The position numbers were made by a program, and so were the translations under genes. 64,000 nt of DNA from Salegentibacter sediminis (GTDB lineage: Bacteria; Bacteroidota; Bacteroidia; Flavobacteriales; Flavobacteriaceae), in contig NZ_MSJR01000012.1 of the NCBI RefSeq assembly GCF_002078605.1, positions 1 through 64,000 of the forward strand, written 5' to 3'. The first letter of the stretch is position 1; the number at the start of each line of letters is the position of its first letter. Of this stretch, positions 17,426 through 25,476 are shown piece after piece. The notes under the pieces are model-generated. The model made no database searches. It saw only the letters and a list, made by a program, of their open reading frames with translations, and was not told the origin of the DNA.

Positions 17426-18303
17426 TGAGGAAATTTTTAAAATATGCTCTGGGCTTATTTTTGGTAGCCGCCATTTTAATGGTCAGCCTGGATTATTTTT
17501 ATTCCTATGCTTTTCGGAATTCAGAACCTCGTTTAAAAGTTCAAAAGATACTTCAACTAAAAGATCAACACTTCGATATAGCATTCTTTGGGTCTTCCCG
17601 AACAAAAGCACATATTGATTGTAATCTAATAGAAGAACTTACAGGTAAATCCTGTATTAATTTAGGGGTGTCAGGAGCTACAATTACAGATATGAATTTC
17701 ATAATGAAGGCCGTAGTTTCAAACAATATTACATTTAATAAAGCCTTTATGCAAATTGATTATAATTACAATCTCATTGGCTTAACAAAACTTGTTAAGG
17801 CTGGAATTGTGCCTTTTCTGACCGATTCAAAAATTAAGAATGTTTTTCCTGAGCGAGAAAAAGGTAATCCCTATTATTGGCTTCCCTTTTATCGTTATTT
17901 TGTTTACAACAGAAATTATGGAATTAGAAATCTATTCGCCTCCATAATTCAGAAAAAAAGCAATATTGAGATCAACCTCAGCATAACTCCTAATGAAGGC
18001 CAGGGACTTTATGTAGATGGTAGTTTCCCTGGCTCTCTAATTGATAAAAATGAGGACCTCAATGAAATGATTGATTTCACCAATAACATTGGAAAACCTT
18101 TGGTTTTATTTACTGCCCCCTACTGTAAAAAAGTTGAAAATCGCTACATTATAGATTCCATTCAAAAACGCTTACCTGAGTTAAAGAATTATATTTCAGT
18201 TTTTGATAAGCAACAAAAATATTTTTTCAACTGTGGACACCTCAACAAAACTGGCGCAAGGGAATTCACTAGAATACTAACAGGAGACAATCTAATGGAA
18301 TAA
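17425..18303 (+). CDS. SGNH-like envelope protein, second O-acylation partner
   Basis: 292 residues with one N-terminal membrane anchor (FLKYALGLFLVAAILMVSLD) and a periplasmic SGNH-like domain. Block I reads IAFFGSSRTKAHID with the nucleophile serine, and NLGVSGATITD follows. At the block V position the sequence is FNCGHLNKTGAREF, so the histidine is kept but the usual aspartate (D-x-x-H) is asparagine. Its start overlaps the MBOAT stop by one base. It may be a non-hydrolytic or altered partner of the MBOAT protein. The family assignment is by motif only. Confidence 0.68.
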   Translation: MRKFLKYALGLFLVAAILMVSLDYFYSYAFRNSEPRLKVQKILQLKDQHFDIAFFGSSRTKAHIDCNLIEELTGKSCINLGVSGATITDMNFIMKAVVSNNITFNKAFMQIDYNYNLIGLTKLVKAGIVPFLTDSKIKNVFPEREKGNPYYWLPFYRYFVYNRNYGIRNLFASIIQKKSNIEINLSITPNEGQGLYVDGSFPGSLIDKNEDLNEMIDFTNNIGKPLVLFTAPYCKKVENRYIIDSIQKRLPELKNYISVFDKQQKYFFNCGHLNKTGAREFTRILTGDNLME

Positions 18304-18304
18304 C

Positions 18305-19444
18305 ATGCACCTTGCCTTCCTCACCCCAGAATACCCTCACCCCCACTCCAGCCCTTCCGGCGGACTGGGCACCAGCATTAAAAACCTGGCAGAGCAACTG
18401 ATAAAAAAAGAGCTTAGCATCACGGTTTTTGTTTACGGGCAGGAAAAAGATGAAGTCTTTGAAGAAGAAGGCATTCAATTTCATTTTATCAAACAATTAA
18501 ACTATGACTTCTTTGGCTGGTACCGCTACCGGAAATACCTGGAATTCTATTTAAACAAGGTAATCCTGGAAGAGCAGATAGATGCCCTGGAAGCCCCCGA
18601 TTGGACCGGGATAACGGCTTTTATGAAGCTTAAGTGTCTGCTGGTGATAAGAATGCATGGAAGCGATTCCTATTTCTGCAGGCTAGAAGGAAGGCCACAG
18701 AAGAAAAAGAACTTCTGGTTTGAGAAGCTGGCTTTGAAGAATGCAGATCACCTGCTTTCCGTGAGCAAATTTACCGCCGATAAAACCCGGGAGATCTTTG
18801 GTTTGAAAAAGGAGATTAGGGTAATTCCTAATTCGGTGGACGTGGAAGTTTTCAAGCCAACCCAAGAAGCGCTAATACCAGATACTATCCTATATTTTGG
18901 GAGTATCATCAGAAAAAAAGGAGTCCTGGAACTGGCCCATATCTTTAACCTGATTCACAAGCAAAACCCCAATGCCCGCTTGATCATGGTCGGGCGGGAT
19001 ATAAAAGATATCCAGACCGAACAATCCACCCGAAGCCTGTTTGAGGAAATCTTAACTGAGGAAGCCAAAGAAAATTTACTTTGGACGGGCAGTCTGCCTT
19101 ATGAAGAGGTAAGGTCCAGAATATCCCGGGCTGCGGTGATCGTGCTCCCCAGTTTCGCCGAGGCCCTACCCATGACCTGGCTGGAGGCTATGGCCATGGA
19201 AAAAGCGCTGGTTACCTCAGATATAGGTTGGGCAAAGGAGGTGATGCGCGACGGGGAGACAGGTTATACAGTAAATCCTGAAGATCATAAAATCTATGCT
19301 GAGAAAGTTCTTACCCTACTCAAGGATCGCGAACTTGCTGAGAAGATGGGGAAAGCTGCGAGGAAGAGGCTAATAGCTGAGTTTTCTACAGAAGTTGTGG
19401 TGGAGGAGAATATTCGGTTTTATGGCTTAGTCGGTAGACGGTAG
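18305..19444 (+). CDS. Family 4 glycosyltransferase
   Basis: A 379-residue GT-B transferase. The N-terminal glycine loop is PSGGLGTSIKNLAEQL (about 17-32). VIPNSVDVEVFKP near 175, LYFGSIIRKKGVLELA near 195, and the E-x7-E signature EALPMTWLEAMAMEKALV near 295 are all present. It starts one base after the SGNH-like stop, but its base composition is visibly GC-richer than the O-acylation genes before it, pointing to a different origin. The last residues (LVGRR) and the stop are encoded within a 7-bp-period repeat array (19433-19467), so its native C-terminus may have been altered. Confidence 0.88.
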   Translation: MHLAFLTPEYPHPHSSPSGGLGTSIKNLAEQLIKKELSITVFVYGQEKDEVFEEEGIQFHFIKQLNYDFFGWYRYRKYLEFYLNKVILEEQIDALEAPDWTGITAFMKLKCLLVIRMHGSDSYFCRLEGRPQKKKNFWFEKLALKNADHLLSVSKFTADKTREIFGLKKEIRVIPNSVDVEVFKPTQEALIPDTILYFGSIIRKKGVLELAHIFNLIHKQNPNARLIMVGRDIKDIQTEQSTRSLFEEILTEEAKENLLWTGSLPYEEVRSRISRAAVIVLPSFAEALPMTWLEAMAMEKALVTSDIGWAKEVMRDGETGYTVNPEDHKIYAEKVLTLLKDRELAEKMGKAARKRLIAEFSTEVVVEENIRFYGLVGRR

Positions 19445-19467
19445 TCGTTAGGCGGTAGTTGTTTAGT
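19433..19467 (+). repeat. Heptamer tandem array at glycosyltransferase 3' end
   Basis: Five consecutive 7-base units: GGTAGAC, GGTAGTC, GTTAGGC, GGTAGTT, GTTTAGT. The TAG stop of the preceding gene lies inside the second unit. The same class of array, in complement, spans the neuA start at 22602-22636. Confidence 0.7.
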
Positions 19468-19481
19468 GTAGAGTTCAACAC

Positions 19482-19696
19482 TTCTCGATACAATCCCGAT
19501 TGCCATCGGGACCACTCATAGCCAAGGAACCGATACGTTGGGTTCGAGTGAATTCAAAATGCGGTAGCAATTTTGAATTAGTATCGAGAACAGCTTAGGA
19601 GCAGATTCTCATCAAGCTTCTCGATACTCCCGATAGCTATCGGGATTTATTCCGCTATCGCTTCATAAAAAACACTCGAAGTCAACGTGCTCGAGG
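19482..19696. repeat. Family B palindromic repeat
   Basis: The gene-free stretch 19445-19729 is almost all repeat. TTCTCGATAC (19482) starts one half-unit. CGTTGGGTTCGAGTG ... GTATCGAGAA (19536-19590) is followed by the inverted arm TTCTCGATAC ... CACTCGAAGTCAACG, so the unit can fold as a long imperfect hairpin. A perfect 16-base palindrome, CCCGATAGCTATCGGG, lies in the second arm. It borders the GIY-YIG gene at 19730. Confidence 0.85.
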
Positions 19697-19729
19697 TCCA
19701 GGTGGGAGTGAATTGATAAGATTAAAAAT

Positions 19730-20023
19730 TCATTTTTCAAACTTCTTCTTAGCCAGATTAGGCAAGGCTTCGTAATCACCCTTTATTAAAGATTCCTTTT
19801 TGGCCCTCGACCATTTTTTAATCTGTTTTTCATATAAAAACGTAAAATTAATATCTGTGAATTCGGTTAGAAAAACAAGTTCTACCGGCCGACGAAAGTA
19901 TGTATAGCTATCTCTGTAAAACCCGGATTGATGTTCCCTTAATCTTTTATCAATAAAGGAGGTTACTCCGGTGTAATATGTACCGTCATTACATTTTAGG
20001 ATGTACAGATAACTCCTTTTCAT
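19730..20023 (-). CDS. Stand-alone GIY-YIG nuclease-domain protein
   Basis: A 97-residue paralogue of the protein at 12027-12347. It keeps the same layout: SYLYILKCNDGTYYTGVT at residues 4-21, arginine in IDKRLREHQSGF, and glutamate in YEKQIKKWSRAKKESLI. By eye about 40-50% of positions agree with the first copy, so it is not a recent duplicate. It lies inside an array of family B palindromes (19482-19696 and 20085-20514), a different repeat family from the one around its paralogue. No biological role is established for such small GIY-YIG proteins. Confidence 0.87.
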   Translation of the reverse strand: MKRSYLYILKCNDGTYYTGVTSFIDKRLREHQSGFYRDSYTYFRRPVELVFLTEFTDINFTFLYEKQIKKWSRAKKESLIKGDYEALPNLAKKKFEK

Positions 20024-20084
20024 GGTATTAAGATAAGGTATAATTTGGTTTAGTGGTTAAGAACATAGTTTTTACTATCGAGGC

Positions 20085-20514
20085 TTCTCGATACAATTCT
20101 TTATTTCGCTCCCGCTTCATAAAGAATCACTCGAAGTCAACGCCCGTAATTGTTACATGGATTTAGTTGAATGCCTCCCCGTTGGGTTCGAGTGAATTCA
20201 AAATGCGGTAGCAATTTTGAATTAGTATCGAGAACAGCTTGGAGTACGAGCTAAACAAGACTTCTCGATACTCCCGATAGCTATCGGGATTTATTTCGCT
20301 ACCGCTTCATAAAAAAACACTCGAAGTCAACGTCCGTACAATTATTATAGAAAAAAAACACCAAATACTTCCAGCCCGTTGGGTTCGAGTGAATTCAAAA
20401 TGCGGTAGCAATTTTGAATTAGTATCGAGAACAGCTTGGAGTACGAACTAAACAAGACTTCTCGATACATTTTCTATTCCGCTCCCGCTTCATAAAAAAC
20501 ACTCGAAGTCAACG
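20085..20514. repeat. Family B palindromic repeat array
   Basis: Most of the gene-free stretch 20024-20596. One half-unit (20085-20142) is followed by two full units starting at 20180 and 20377. Each full unit runs CGTTGGGTTCGAGTG, then an AT-rich segment that includes GCGGTAGCAATTTTGAATTA, GTATCGAGAA, a spacer of about 28 bases, TTCTCGATAC, a CCGCTTCAT-containing arm, and CACTCGAAGTCAACG. Terminal arms are exact inverted repeats. The core between TTCGAGTG and GTATCGAGAA is identical in all three full units of the window. Confidence 0.87.
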
Positions 20515-20535
20515 TGCTCGAAGTCAAGGCTGGAA

Positions 20536-20576
20536 AAACAAAAAAAAAGGGAAAGACATCTAGGCCCTTCCCTTTT
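20536..20576 (-). terminator. Rho-independent terminator of the dodecin gene
   Basis: On the minus strand an AAAAGGGAA / TTCCCTTTT stem (20568-20576 with 20545-20553) is followed by a run of T. It lies about 20 bases past the dodecin stop. Confidence 0.7.
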
Positions 20577-20596
20577 ACGACAAACAAACTTTTTTA

Positions 20597-20800
20597 TTAG
20601 TGCGACACCACAAAGCTAACCTTGGTGGTAACGCCGTAGGAAACTATTTGGTTTCCCTCAACTTTTCCATTCATATCCTTTACGTAGATAGACTTGATGT
20701 TTTTTACGGTTTTCGCAGCCTCCTTCAAGGCGTTATTAGTAGCATCTTCAAAACTCTTTTCTGAAGAAGCCATAATCTCAATTACTTTAACAATTGCCAT
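20597..20800 (-). CDS. Dodecin-family protein
   Basis: A 67-residue protein matching dodecin length and layout: VKVIEIMASSEKSFEDATNN, then ALKEAAKTVKNIKSIYVKDM and the final strand VTTKVSFVV. Dodecins form hollow dodecamers that store or buffer flavins or CoA. At the position where flavin-binding dodecins have tryptophan (NIRWFEV type) this protein has serine (NIKSIYV), so flavin stacking is doubtful and another ligand is possible. It has its own terminator and stands alone between repeat arrays. Start is the ATG at 20800. Confidence 0.88.
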   Translation of the reverse strand: MAIVKVIEIMASSEKSFEDATNNALKEAAKTVKNIKSIYVKDMNGKVEGNQIVSYGVTTKVSFVVSH

Positions 20801-21066
20801 AATATTTACTTTTTTATTGGTTAATTATAAATTATTTCACAGTATTAATTTAGTATTTATCCCAGCCATAGAAAAACTTATTCAGGTGATTAACAAAACA
20901 TTATATTAGTTGAGGACCGGGGAAGACTTAATTGGGGATTGGTTAATTCGTTAATCCAAAGTCCGCTAGCATTTGAAGTGTAAATAAGAGTAATGTCCTC
21001 GGAGGCCGGGAGAACGATTAGAGGGAAGGTCATAGCCCTTTTGAAATCCAAAAACCAGTCGCTCAG

Positions 21067-21290
21067 TACTACAAAGCACTTCGACTTTCCTTCGGCTATC
21101 GCCTCGGAATCAGGGTGACAACACGAATTCAAATTGAATATTCAACCAATCAAGAGTGTCAGGCTGAGCCCCTCTAAAGCAGCCGGGAGGACTATTAGAG
21201 AGAAAGTCGAAGCAATGTCAGGCTGAGCCCATGTTTCTGGCCGTGAGGGCAGAAATATGGAAAGTCGAAGCCCTTTTGAAGGTCCAAATG
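21067..21290. repeat. Family A repeat upstream of neuC
   Basis: The gene-free stretch 20801-21382 contains AT-rich sequence upstream of dodecin and then this repeat. Segment 21067-21171 matches 25237-25341 at 97 of 105 positions in the same orientation, including the normally variable centre (ATTCAAATTGAATATTCAA), so these two copies are specially related. They bracket the neuC-neuA-asnB block. A further GTCAGGCTGAGCCC unit extends to about 21290. Confidence 0.83.
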
Positions 21291-21382
21291 GCATTCGACT
21301 AAACCTACAATTCCGGTTACAACAGACGTATTGCTCATTACTCCCGAATCTCTTACCTTTAACCGATAAACCCAAAGTCTGA

Positions 21383-22540
21383 ATGAATAAAAGAAAGATC
21401 TGCGTGGTGGTTACCGCCAGGCCCTCATACAGCAGGATCAAGTCGGCACTTAGCGCTATACAGGAGCATCCCGGCCTGGAATTACAGCTGGTGATCGCCG
21501 GCTCGGCCCTTCTCGATCGTTACGGCAATGCTGTAGATTTTATTGAGAAAGATGGTTTCCCCATAGCGGCAAAGGTTTTTATGGTGCTGGAGGGCGAAAA
21601 TCCCACTACCATGGCCAAGACTACGGGCCTGGGGGTTATGGAACTCACCAATGTTCTTTACAACCTGCAACCCGATGCGGTGGTGACTATAGCCGACAGA
21701 TTTGAGACCATCGCCACCTCTATCGCCGCGGCCTACCAAAATATCCCCCTGGTACATATTCAGGGTGGGGAAGTTACCGGCAGCATCGATGAGAAGGTGC
21801 GGCACGCCAATACCAAGCTCGCCGACCTGCACCTGGTAGCTACCGAAGACGCCCGGGAGAGGGTTATCAAACTCGGGGAGGCTGAAGACAAGGTCATTAA
21901 CACAGGTTGCCCTTCCATAGACCTGGCAAAGCAAATCATTGAAAACCCCGGACTCGACTTCGAGCCTGTGGAGAAATACGGCGGGGTAGGAAAATCTTTG
22001 AACTGGAAAAAGGGGTACCTGGTTGCGATGCAACACCCCGTGACCACGGAATATAAACAGGCGAAACTGCATATTACTGAAAGTCTGAAAGCCGTCAAGC
22101 AACTTAACATCCCTACCTTCTGGTTCTGGCCTAATGTAGATGCCGGCTCCGATGGCACCTCCAATGGAATAAGGACCTTCAGGGAGCTGGAGCAACCCGA
22201 GAATATTCATTTTTTCAAGAATATGGAACCGATAGACTTCCTGAGATTGCTGAAAGGCGCCAAAGCCCTGCTCGGGAATTCCAGCGTAGGTCTCCGGGAA
22301 TGTGCTTATCTTGGAGTGCCCGTAGTTAACATCGGTAACCGGCAACACCGACGAAGCCGCGCAGAAAACGTGATTGATGTGGGTTATAACAAAGAGGAGA
22401 TCATGCATGCAACCCGGCAGGCCATGGACCAGGAACATTTTCCATCTTCCAATCTTTATGGAAACGGGGATTCAGGGAAAAGAATCGCTGATATCCTTGC
22501 TACTGCAGAATTGACTTTTAGCAAAACGATATCGTATTAA
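21383..22540 (+). CDS. neuC: UDP-GlcNAc-type 2-epimerase, hydrolysing
   Basis: Cleaves a UDP-HexNAc with inversion at C2 to release a ManNAc-type sugar, the first committed step of sialic or legionaminic acid synthesis. The 385 residues show VVVTARPSYSRIKSALS, IADRFETIATSIAAAY, IQGGEVTGSIDEKVRHAN near 130, LLGNSSVGLRECAYLGVPVV near 295, and NIGNRQHRRSRAENVIDV, all marks of the NeuC/LegG branch rather than the non-hydrolysing WecB branch. It is GC-richer than the glycan genes before it. UDP-GlcNAc versus UDP-diacetylbacillosamine cannot be decided. No NeuB-type synthase is in the window. Confidence 0.85.
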   Translation: MNKRKICVVVTARPSYSRIKSALSAIQEHPGLELQLVIAGSALLDRYGNAVDFIEKDGFPIAAKVFMVLEGENPTTMAKTTGLGVMELTNVLYNLQPDAVVTIADRFETIATSIAAAYQNIPLVHIQGGEVTGSIDEKVRHANTKLADLHLVATEDARERVIKLGEAEDKVINTGCPSIDLAKQIIENPGLDFEPVEKYGGVGKSLNWKKGYLVAMQHPVTTEYKQAKLHITESLKAVKQLNIPTFWFWPNVDAGSDGTSNGIRTFRELEQPENIHFFKNMEPIDFLRLLKGAKALLGNSSVGLRECAYLGVPVVNIGNRQHRRSRAENVIDVGYNKEEIMHATRQAMDQEHFPSSNLYGNGDSGKRIADILATAELTFSKTISY

Positions 22541-22552
22541 AATTTTTTTTGG

Positions 22553-22636
22553 GTTTGTTGTTTATGGTTTATTGTTTAGATCATAAAAAATAATATCAAG
22601 CACTAAAGACTAAAGACTACCGCCTAATGACTAAAA
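22553..22636 (+). repeat. Two heptamer arrays spanning the neuA start
   Basis: Units GTTTGTT, GTTTATG, GTTTATT, GTTTAGA run 22553-22580. After a 21-base gap, ACTAAAG, ACTAAAG, ACTACCG, CCTAATG, ACTAAAA run 22602-22636. The ATG of neuA (22627) is the end of the fourth unit of the second array, so both the leader and the first codons are repeat-derived. Confidence 0.72.
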
Positions 22637-23364
22637 AAATACTCGGTCTTATCCCTGCCCGGGGTGGCAGCAAAGGAATACCCGGCAAGAACATCAAGCT
22701 GCTAGGTGGAAAACCCTTGCTGCAGTATACCTGGGAATCAGCAAAGGCATCAAGTTTGCTTGATAAGCTGATTCTAAGTTCTGAAGATCCTGAAATAATT
22801 GAAACTGCCACTAAACTTGGACTGGAGGTTCCATTCACTAGACCTAAGGAACTTGCGCAAGACAGTACGCCAAGTATTGAGGTTATCAAATATGCCCTGA
22901 ACTTCTTCAGGGAAAAAGGGCAGAATTTTGATGCCGTTTGCCTACTCCAGCCCACTACTCCATTTCGATCGCCAGGACTCATAGACAGCTGTATTAAAAA
23001 ATTCAGCAGCAACAACTACGATTCCCTGATTACGGTTAGGGAAGTGCCTGCGGAATTCAATCCGCACTGGATCTTCGAAGAAAAAAATGGCTTGTTGAAA
23101 CTCGCAACCGGAGAGGAAAACATCATTCCCCGCCGCCAGGAATTGCCAAAGGCTTATTTCAGGGATGGAGCGGTTTATATAACCAAAACCGAAGTCCTTC
23201 TGGAGCAGAATTCCTTATTCGGAAAACAAACCGGATTTTATGACACCTCCGGTACTCCCTATGTGAATATCGATACCTCGGCCGATTGGGAAAAAGCTGT
23301 AGGATTAGTGGAGAGTGGTCCCGATGGGTATCGGGAGTGGAAAGAGGATAGTCTGGACGGGTGA
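22627..23364 (+). CDS. neuA: CMP-nonulosonate (sialic acid type) cytidylyltransferase
   Basis: Activates a nine-carbon sugar acid with CTP before transfer to the glycan. The 245 residues open with the diagnostic IPARGGSKGIPGKNIKLLGG (about 9-28), followed by LDKLILSSEDPEI, FTRPKELAQD, VCLLQPTTPFRSPGLID (about 100) and FRDGAVYITKTEVLLEQNS. YVNIDTSADWEKA near the C-terminus holds the conserved aspartates. The start codon is inside a heptamer array that also fills the gap after neuC. Sialic, legionaminic and pseudaminic specificities cannot be separated by eye. Confidence 0.88.
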   Translation: MTKKILGLIPARGGSKGIPGKNIKLLGGKPLLQYTWESAKASSLLDKLILSSEDPEIIETATKLGLEVPFTRPKELAQDSTPSIEVIKYALNFFREKGQNFDAVCLLQPTTPFRSPGLIDSCIKKFSSNNYDSLITVREVPAEFNPHWIFEEKNGLLKLATGEENIIPRRQELPKAYFRDGAVYITKTEVLLEQNSLFGKQTGFYDTSGTPYVNIDTSADWEKAVGLVESGPDGYREWKEDSLDG

Positions 23365-23445
23365 TAGATTAATTCTCAGGTCATAAAATAGGCCGAAAAC
23401 TATAAAAGATTTACAAATTATTCCCTATAAAATATTTATTAAAAA

Positions 23446-25164
23446 ATGTGCGGAATTGTCGGAATTATTGGTGCAGGAGAACAAGCGTCCACTCTGGAAA
23501 AAATGCTGGAAGTCCAGTCTCACCGAGGTCCCGATAACACCGGGCGATATTTTGATAAAAGCTTTGCTGCCTTAGGCCATAACCGCCTTTCCATCATAGA
23601 CCTTTCCCCTGAGGCGAACCAACCCTTTTCGGATGAAACAGGGCGTTTTCAGCTTGTTTTCAATGGGGAAATCTACAATTATAAAGAATTGAGACAGGAA
23701 TTGGCTTCCGGGTATAATTTCAGCACTAAATCAGATACCGAAGTCCTTCTGGCTGCTTTTCTCAAATGGGAAAAAGACTGTTTACAACACCTTAATGGCA
23801 TGTTCGCCTTTGCCATCTGGGACTCAAAAGAGAAAAAAATCTTCGCTGCCCGGGATCGCTTTGGAGTGAAGCCGCTTTATTATACCATAGCCGGAGGGAT
23901 CTTTTACTTTGGCAGTGAAATCAAAACTTTACAAAAAGTTATTCCCGAAATCAAACCTAATGAGAAGGTCTGGGCGAGCTATTTCGCCTATGGTTCCTAC
24001 GGAATGCCTGAGGATACTTTTTATAAAGATATTCACCAACTCCCGGGAGGACATTTTTTGGAATTTTCCCAGGGAAAACTCAACATCAAAGCCTGGTATG
24101 ATTTTAAAGCACAGCTGTTAGCTATTAAACCATCAAAGGACTTCGAAGAAGCCAAAGCGGCCTATTATAATTTATTAAAAAACAGTATCAGCTTAAGATT
24201 CCGCGCGGATGTGCCTTTGGGCTTCAACCTCAGCGGAGGCGTAGACAGTTCGCTGCTACTGGCCCTGGTAAACCTGTTTGAGGACAAAAAAAACATCACA
24301 GCTTACAGTTTTTACACCGGCGATGAGCGCTACGATGAGCTGCTCTGGGTGGAGCAAATGATCGCAACCACCAGGAATCCGCTGAGAAAAGTCAGATTTT
24401 CCGCGGAAGAGGTGGCCGAGACAGCCACTTTTATTTCAAAGTTTCAGGATGAACCTTTCGGCGGTATTCCCAGTCTCGCCTACTCAAAAATCTTCAGGCA
24501 GGCCCGGCAGGATGGAGTTAAAGTACTGCTGGATGGGCAGGGAATGGATGAACAGTGGGCCGGTTATGATTATTATCTGAATTGGGAGCGTAGCAGTACC
24601 ATTCAGGGAACCGGTACAAAAAGCGCTTTTCGTCCTAAAGTCCTGGACCCAGATTTTCTGGCTTTAGCCGAAAAACCAAAATACCCTGAGCCCTTTGAGA
24701 GTGAGCTTCAGAATTTACAATACCGTGACCTCTTCTACACCAAGATCCCTCGAGCGCTGCGTTTCAACGACAGAATCTCTATGGCCTATAGCACCGAACT
24801 CCGGGAACCTTTCCTGGATCACAGGATGGTGGAATTCGCCTTTGCACAGCCTGAAACTTTTAAGATAAAGGAAGGAGTACAGAAATACCTGTTAAGGGAA
24901 ATACTCAAAGAGCTGGCGCCAAAAGAGCTGAGCTATGCTCCAAAACGCCCCTTACAAACACCACAGCGAGAATGGCTGGGCGATGAGCTCAGGGAGTTTA
25001 CCGAAGCACAAATGGAAAACTTATTGGCTTCTCCGGTAGGCGACTGGTTTAATGAAAAAGAGATGAAGAAGGAATGGGAGAAATACTGCGCAGGAGACAG
25101 GGAAAGCAGTTTTCATATCTGGCAGTGGGTGAATGCGGGCCTGGTGTTGGGTGATGTGAGGTAG
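23446..25164 (+). CDS. asnB: Glutamine-dependent asparagine synthase-like amidotransferase
   Basis: 572 residues. Cys2 of MCGIVGIIG is the glutaminase nucleophile. RGPDNTG, NHRLSIIDLS-type sequence (HNRLSIIDLSPEANQPF) and NGEIYNYKELR follow. The synthetase domain carries the ATP pyrophosphatase loop NLSGGVDSSLLLAL near residue 265 and LLDGQGMDEQWAGYDYY near 365. In polysaccharide clusters such enzymes (WbpS-like) usually amidate a uronic or nonulosonic acid. Location directly after neuA suggests a glycan role, but a housekeeping asparagine synthetase cannot be excluded. A direct family A repeat follows it, closing the cassette. Confidence 0.85.
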   Translation: MCGIVGIIGAGEQASTLEKMLEVQSHRGPDNTGRYFDKSFAALGHNRLSIIDLSPEANQPFSDETGRFQLVFNGEIYNYKELRQELASGYNFSTKSDTEVLLAAFLKWEKDCLQHLNGMFAFAIWDSKEKKIFAARDRFGVKPLYYTIAGGIFYFGSEIKTLQKVIPEIKPNEKVWASYFAYGSYGMPEDTFYKDIHQLPGGHFLEFSQGKLNIKAWYDFKAQLLAIKPSKDFEEAKAAYYNLLKNSISLRFRADVPLGFNLSGGVDSSLLLALVNLFEDKKNITAYSFYTGDERYDELLWVEQMIATTRNPLRKVRFSAEEVAETATFISKFQDEPFGGIPSLAYSKIFRQARQDGVKVLLDGQGMDEQWAGYDYYLNWERSSTIQGTGTKSAFRPKVLDPDFLALAEKPKYPEPFESELQNLQYRDLFYTKIPRALRFNDRISMAYSTELREPFLDHRMVEFAFAQPETFKIKEGVQKYLLREILKELAPKELSYAPKRPLQTPQREWLGDELREFTEAQMENLLASPVGDWFNEKEMKKEWEKYCAGDRESSFHIWQWVNAGLVLGDVR

Positions 25165-25236
25165 CGATACTGTGACCTGGTGGCAGCAGCCTAAGGGACC
25201 AAGGCTCTTTGTATTCTGACTACAGTCGCTACGTAT

Positions 25237-25415
25237 TACTACCAAGCACTTCGACTATCCATCGGCTATCGCCTCGGGCTCAGGGTGACAACACGTATTC
25301 AAATTGAATATTCAACAAACCAAGAGTGTCAGGCTGAGCCCGACCGAAGGGAGGATGGTCGAAGCCATTTGAAATTCAAAAGACAGTTGCTACGTACTAC
25401 CAGGCACTTAGACTA
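25237..25415. repeat. Family A repeat downstream of asnB
   Basis: This is the content of the gene-free stretch 25165-25476. 25237-25341 is the direct counterpart of 21067-21171. It continues with GACCGAAGGGAGGATGG, a GTCGAAGCC arm and the start of another unit (GCACTTAGAC), which has decayed. Confidence 0.8.
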
Positions 25416-25476
25416 GCCTCAGGTTTTGGCCTTCAGACTATTGGTAACAGAAGAATTTAAAGAAAGAATTCAAATT

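Noticed and set aside
19482-20514. CRISPR array
   Set aside because: The units are long palindromes of about 140 bases with unequal gaps and no cas genes. Spacer and repeat geometry does not fit.
21482-22438. 318-codon open frame on the minus strand opposite neuC
   Set aside because: It mirrors the neuC codons, has no recognisable motif, and the + strand frame shows all NeuC motifs. It is a shadow of GC-rich coding sequence.
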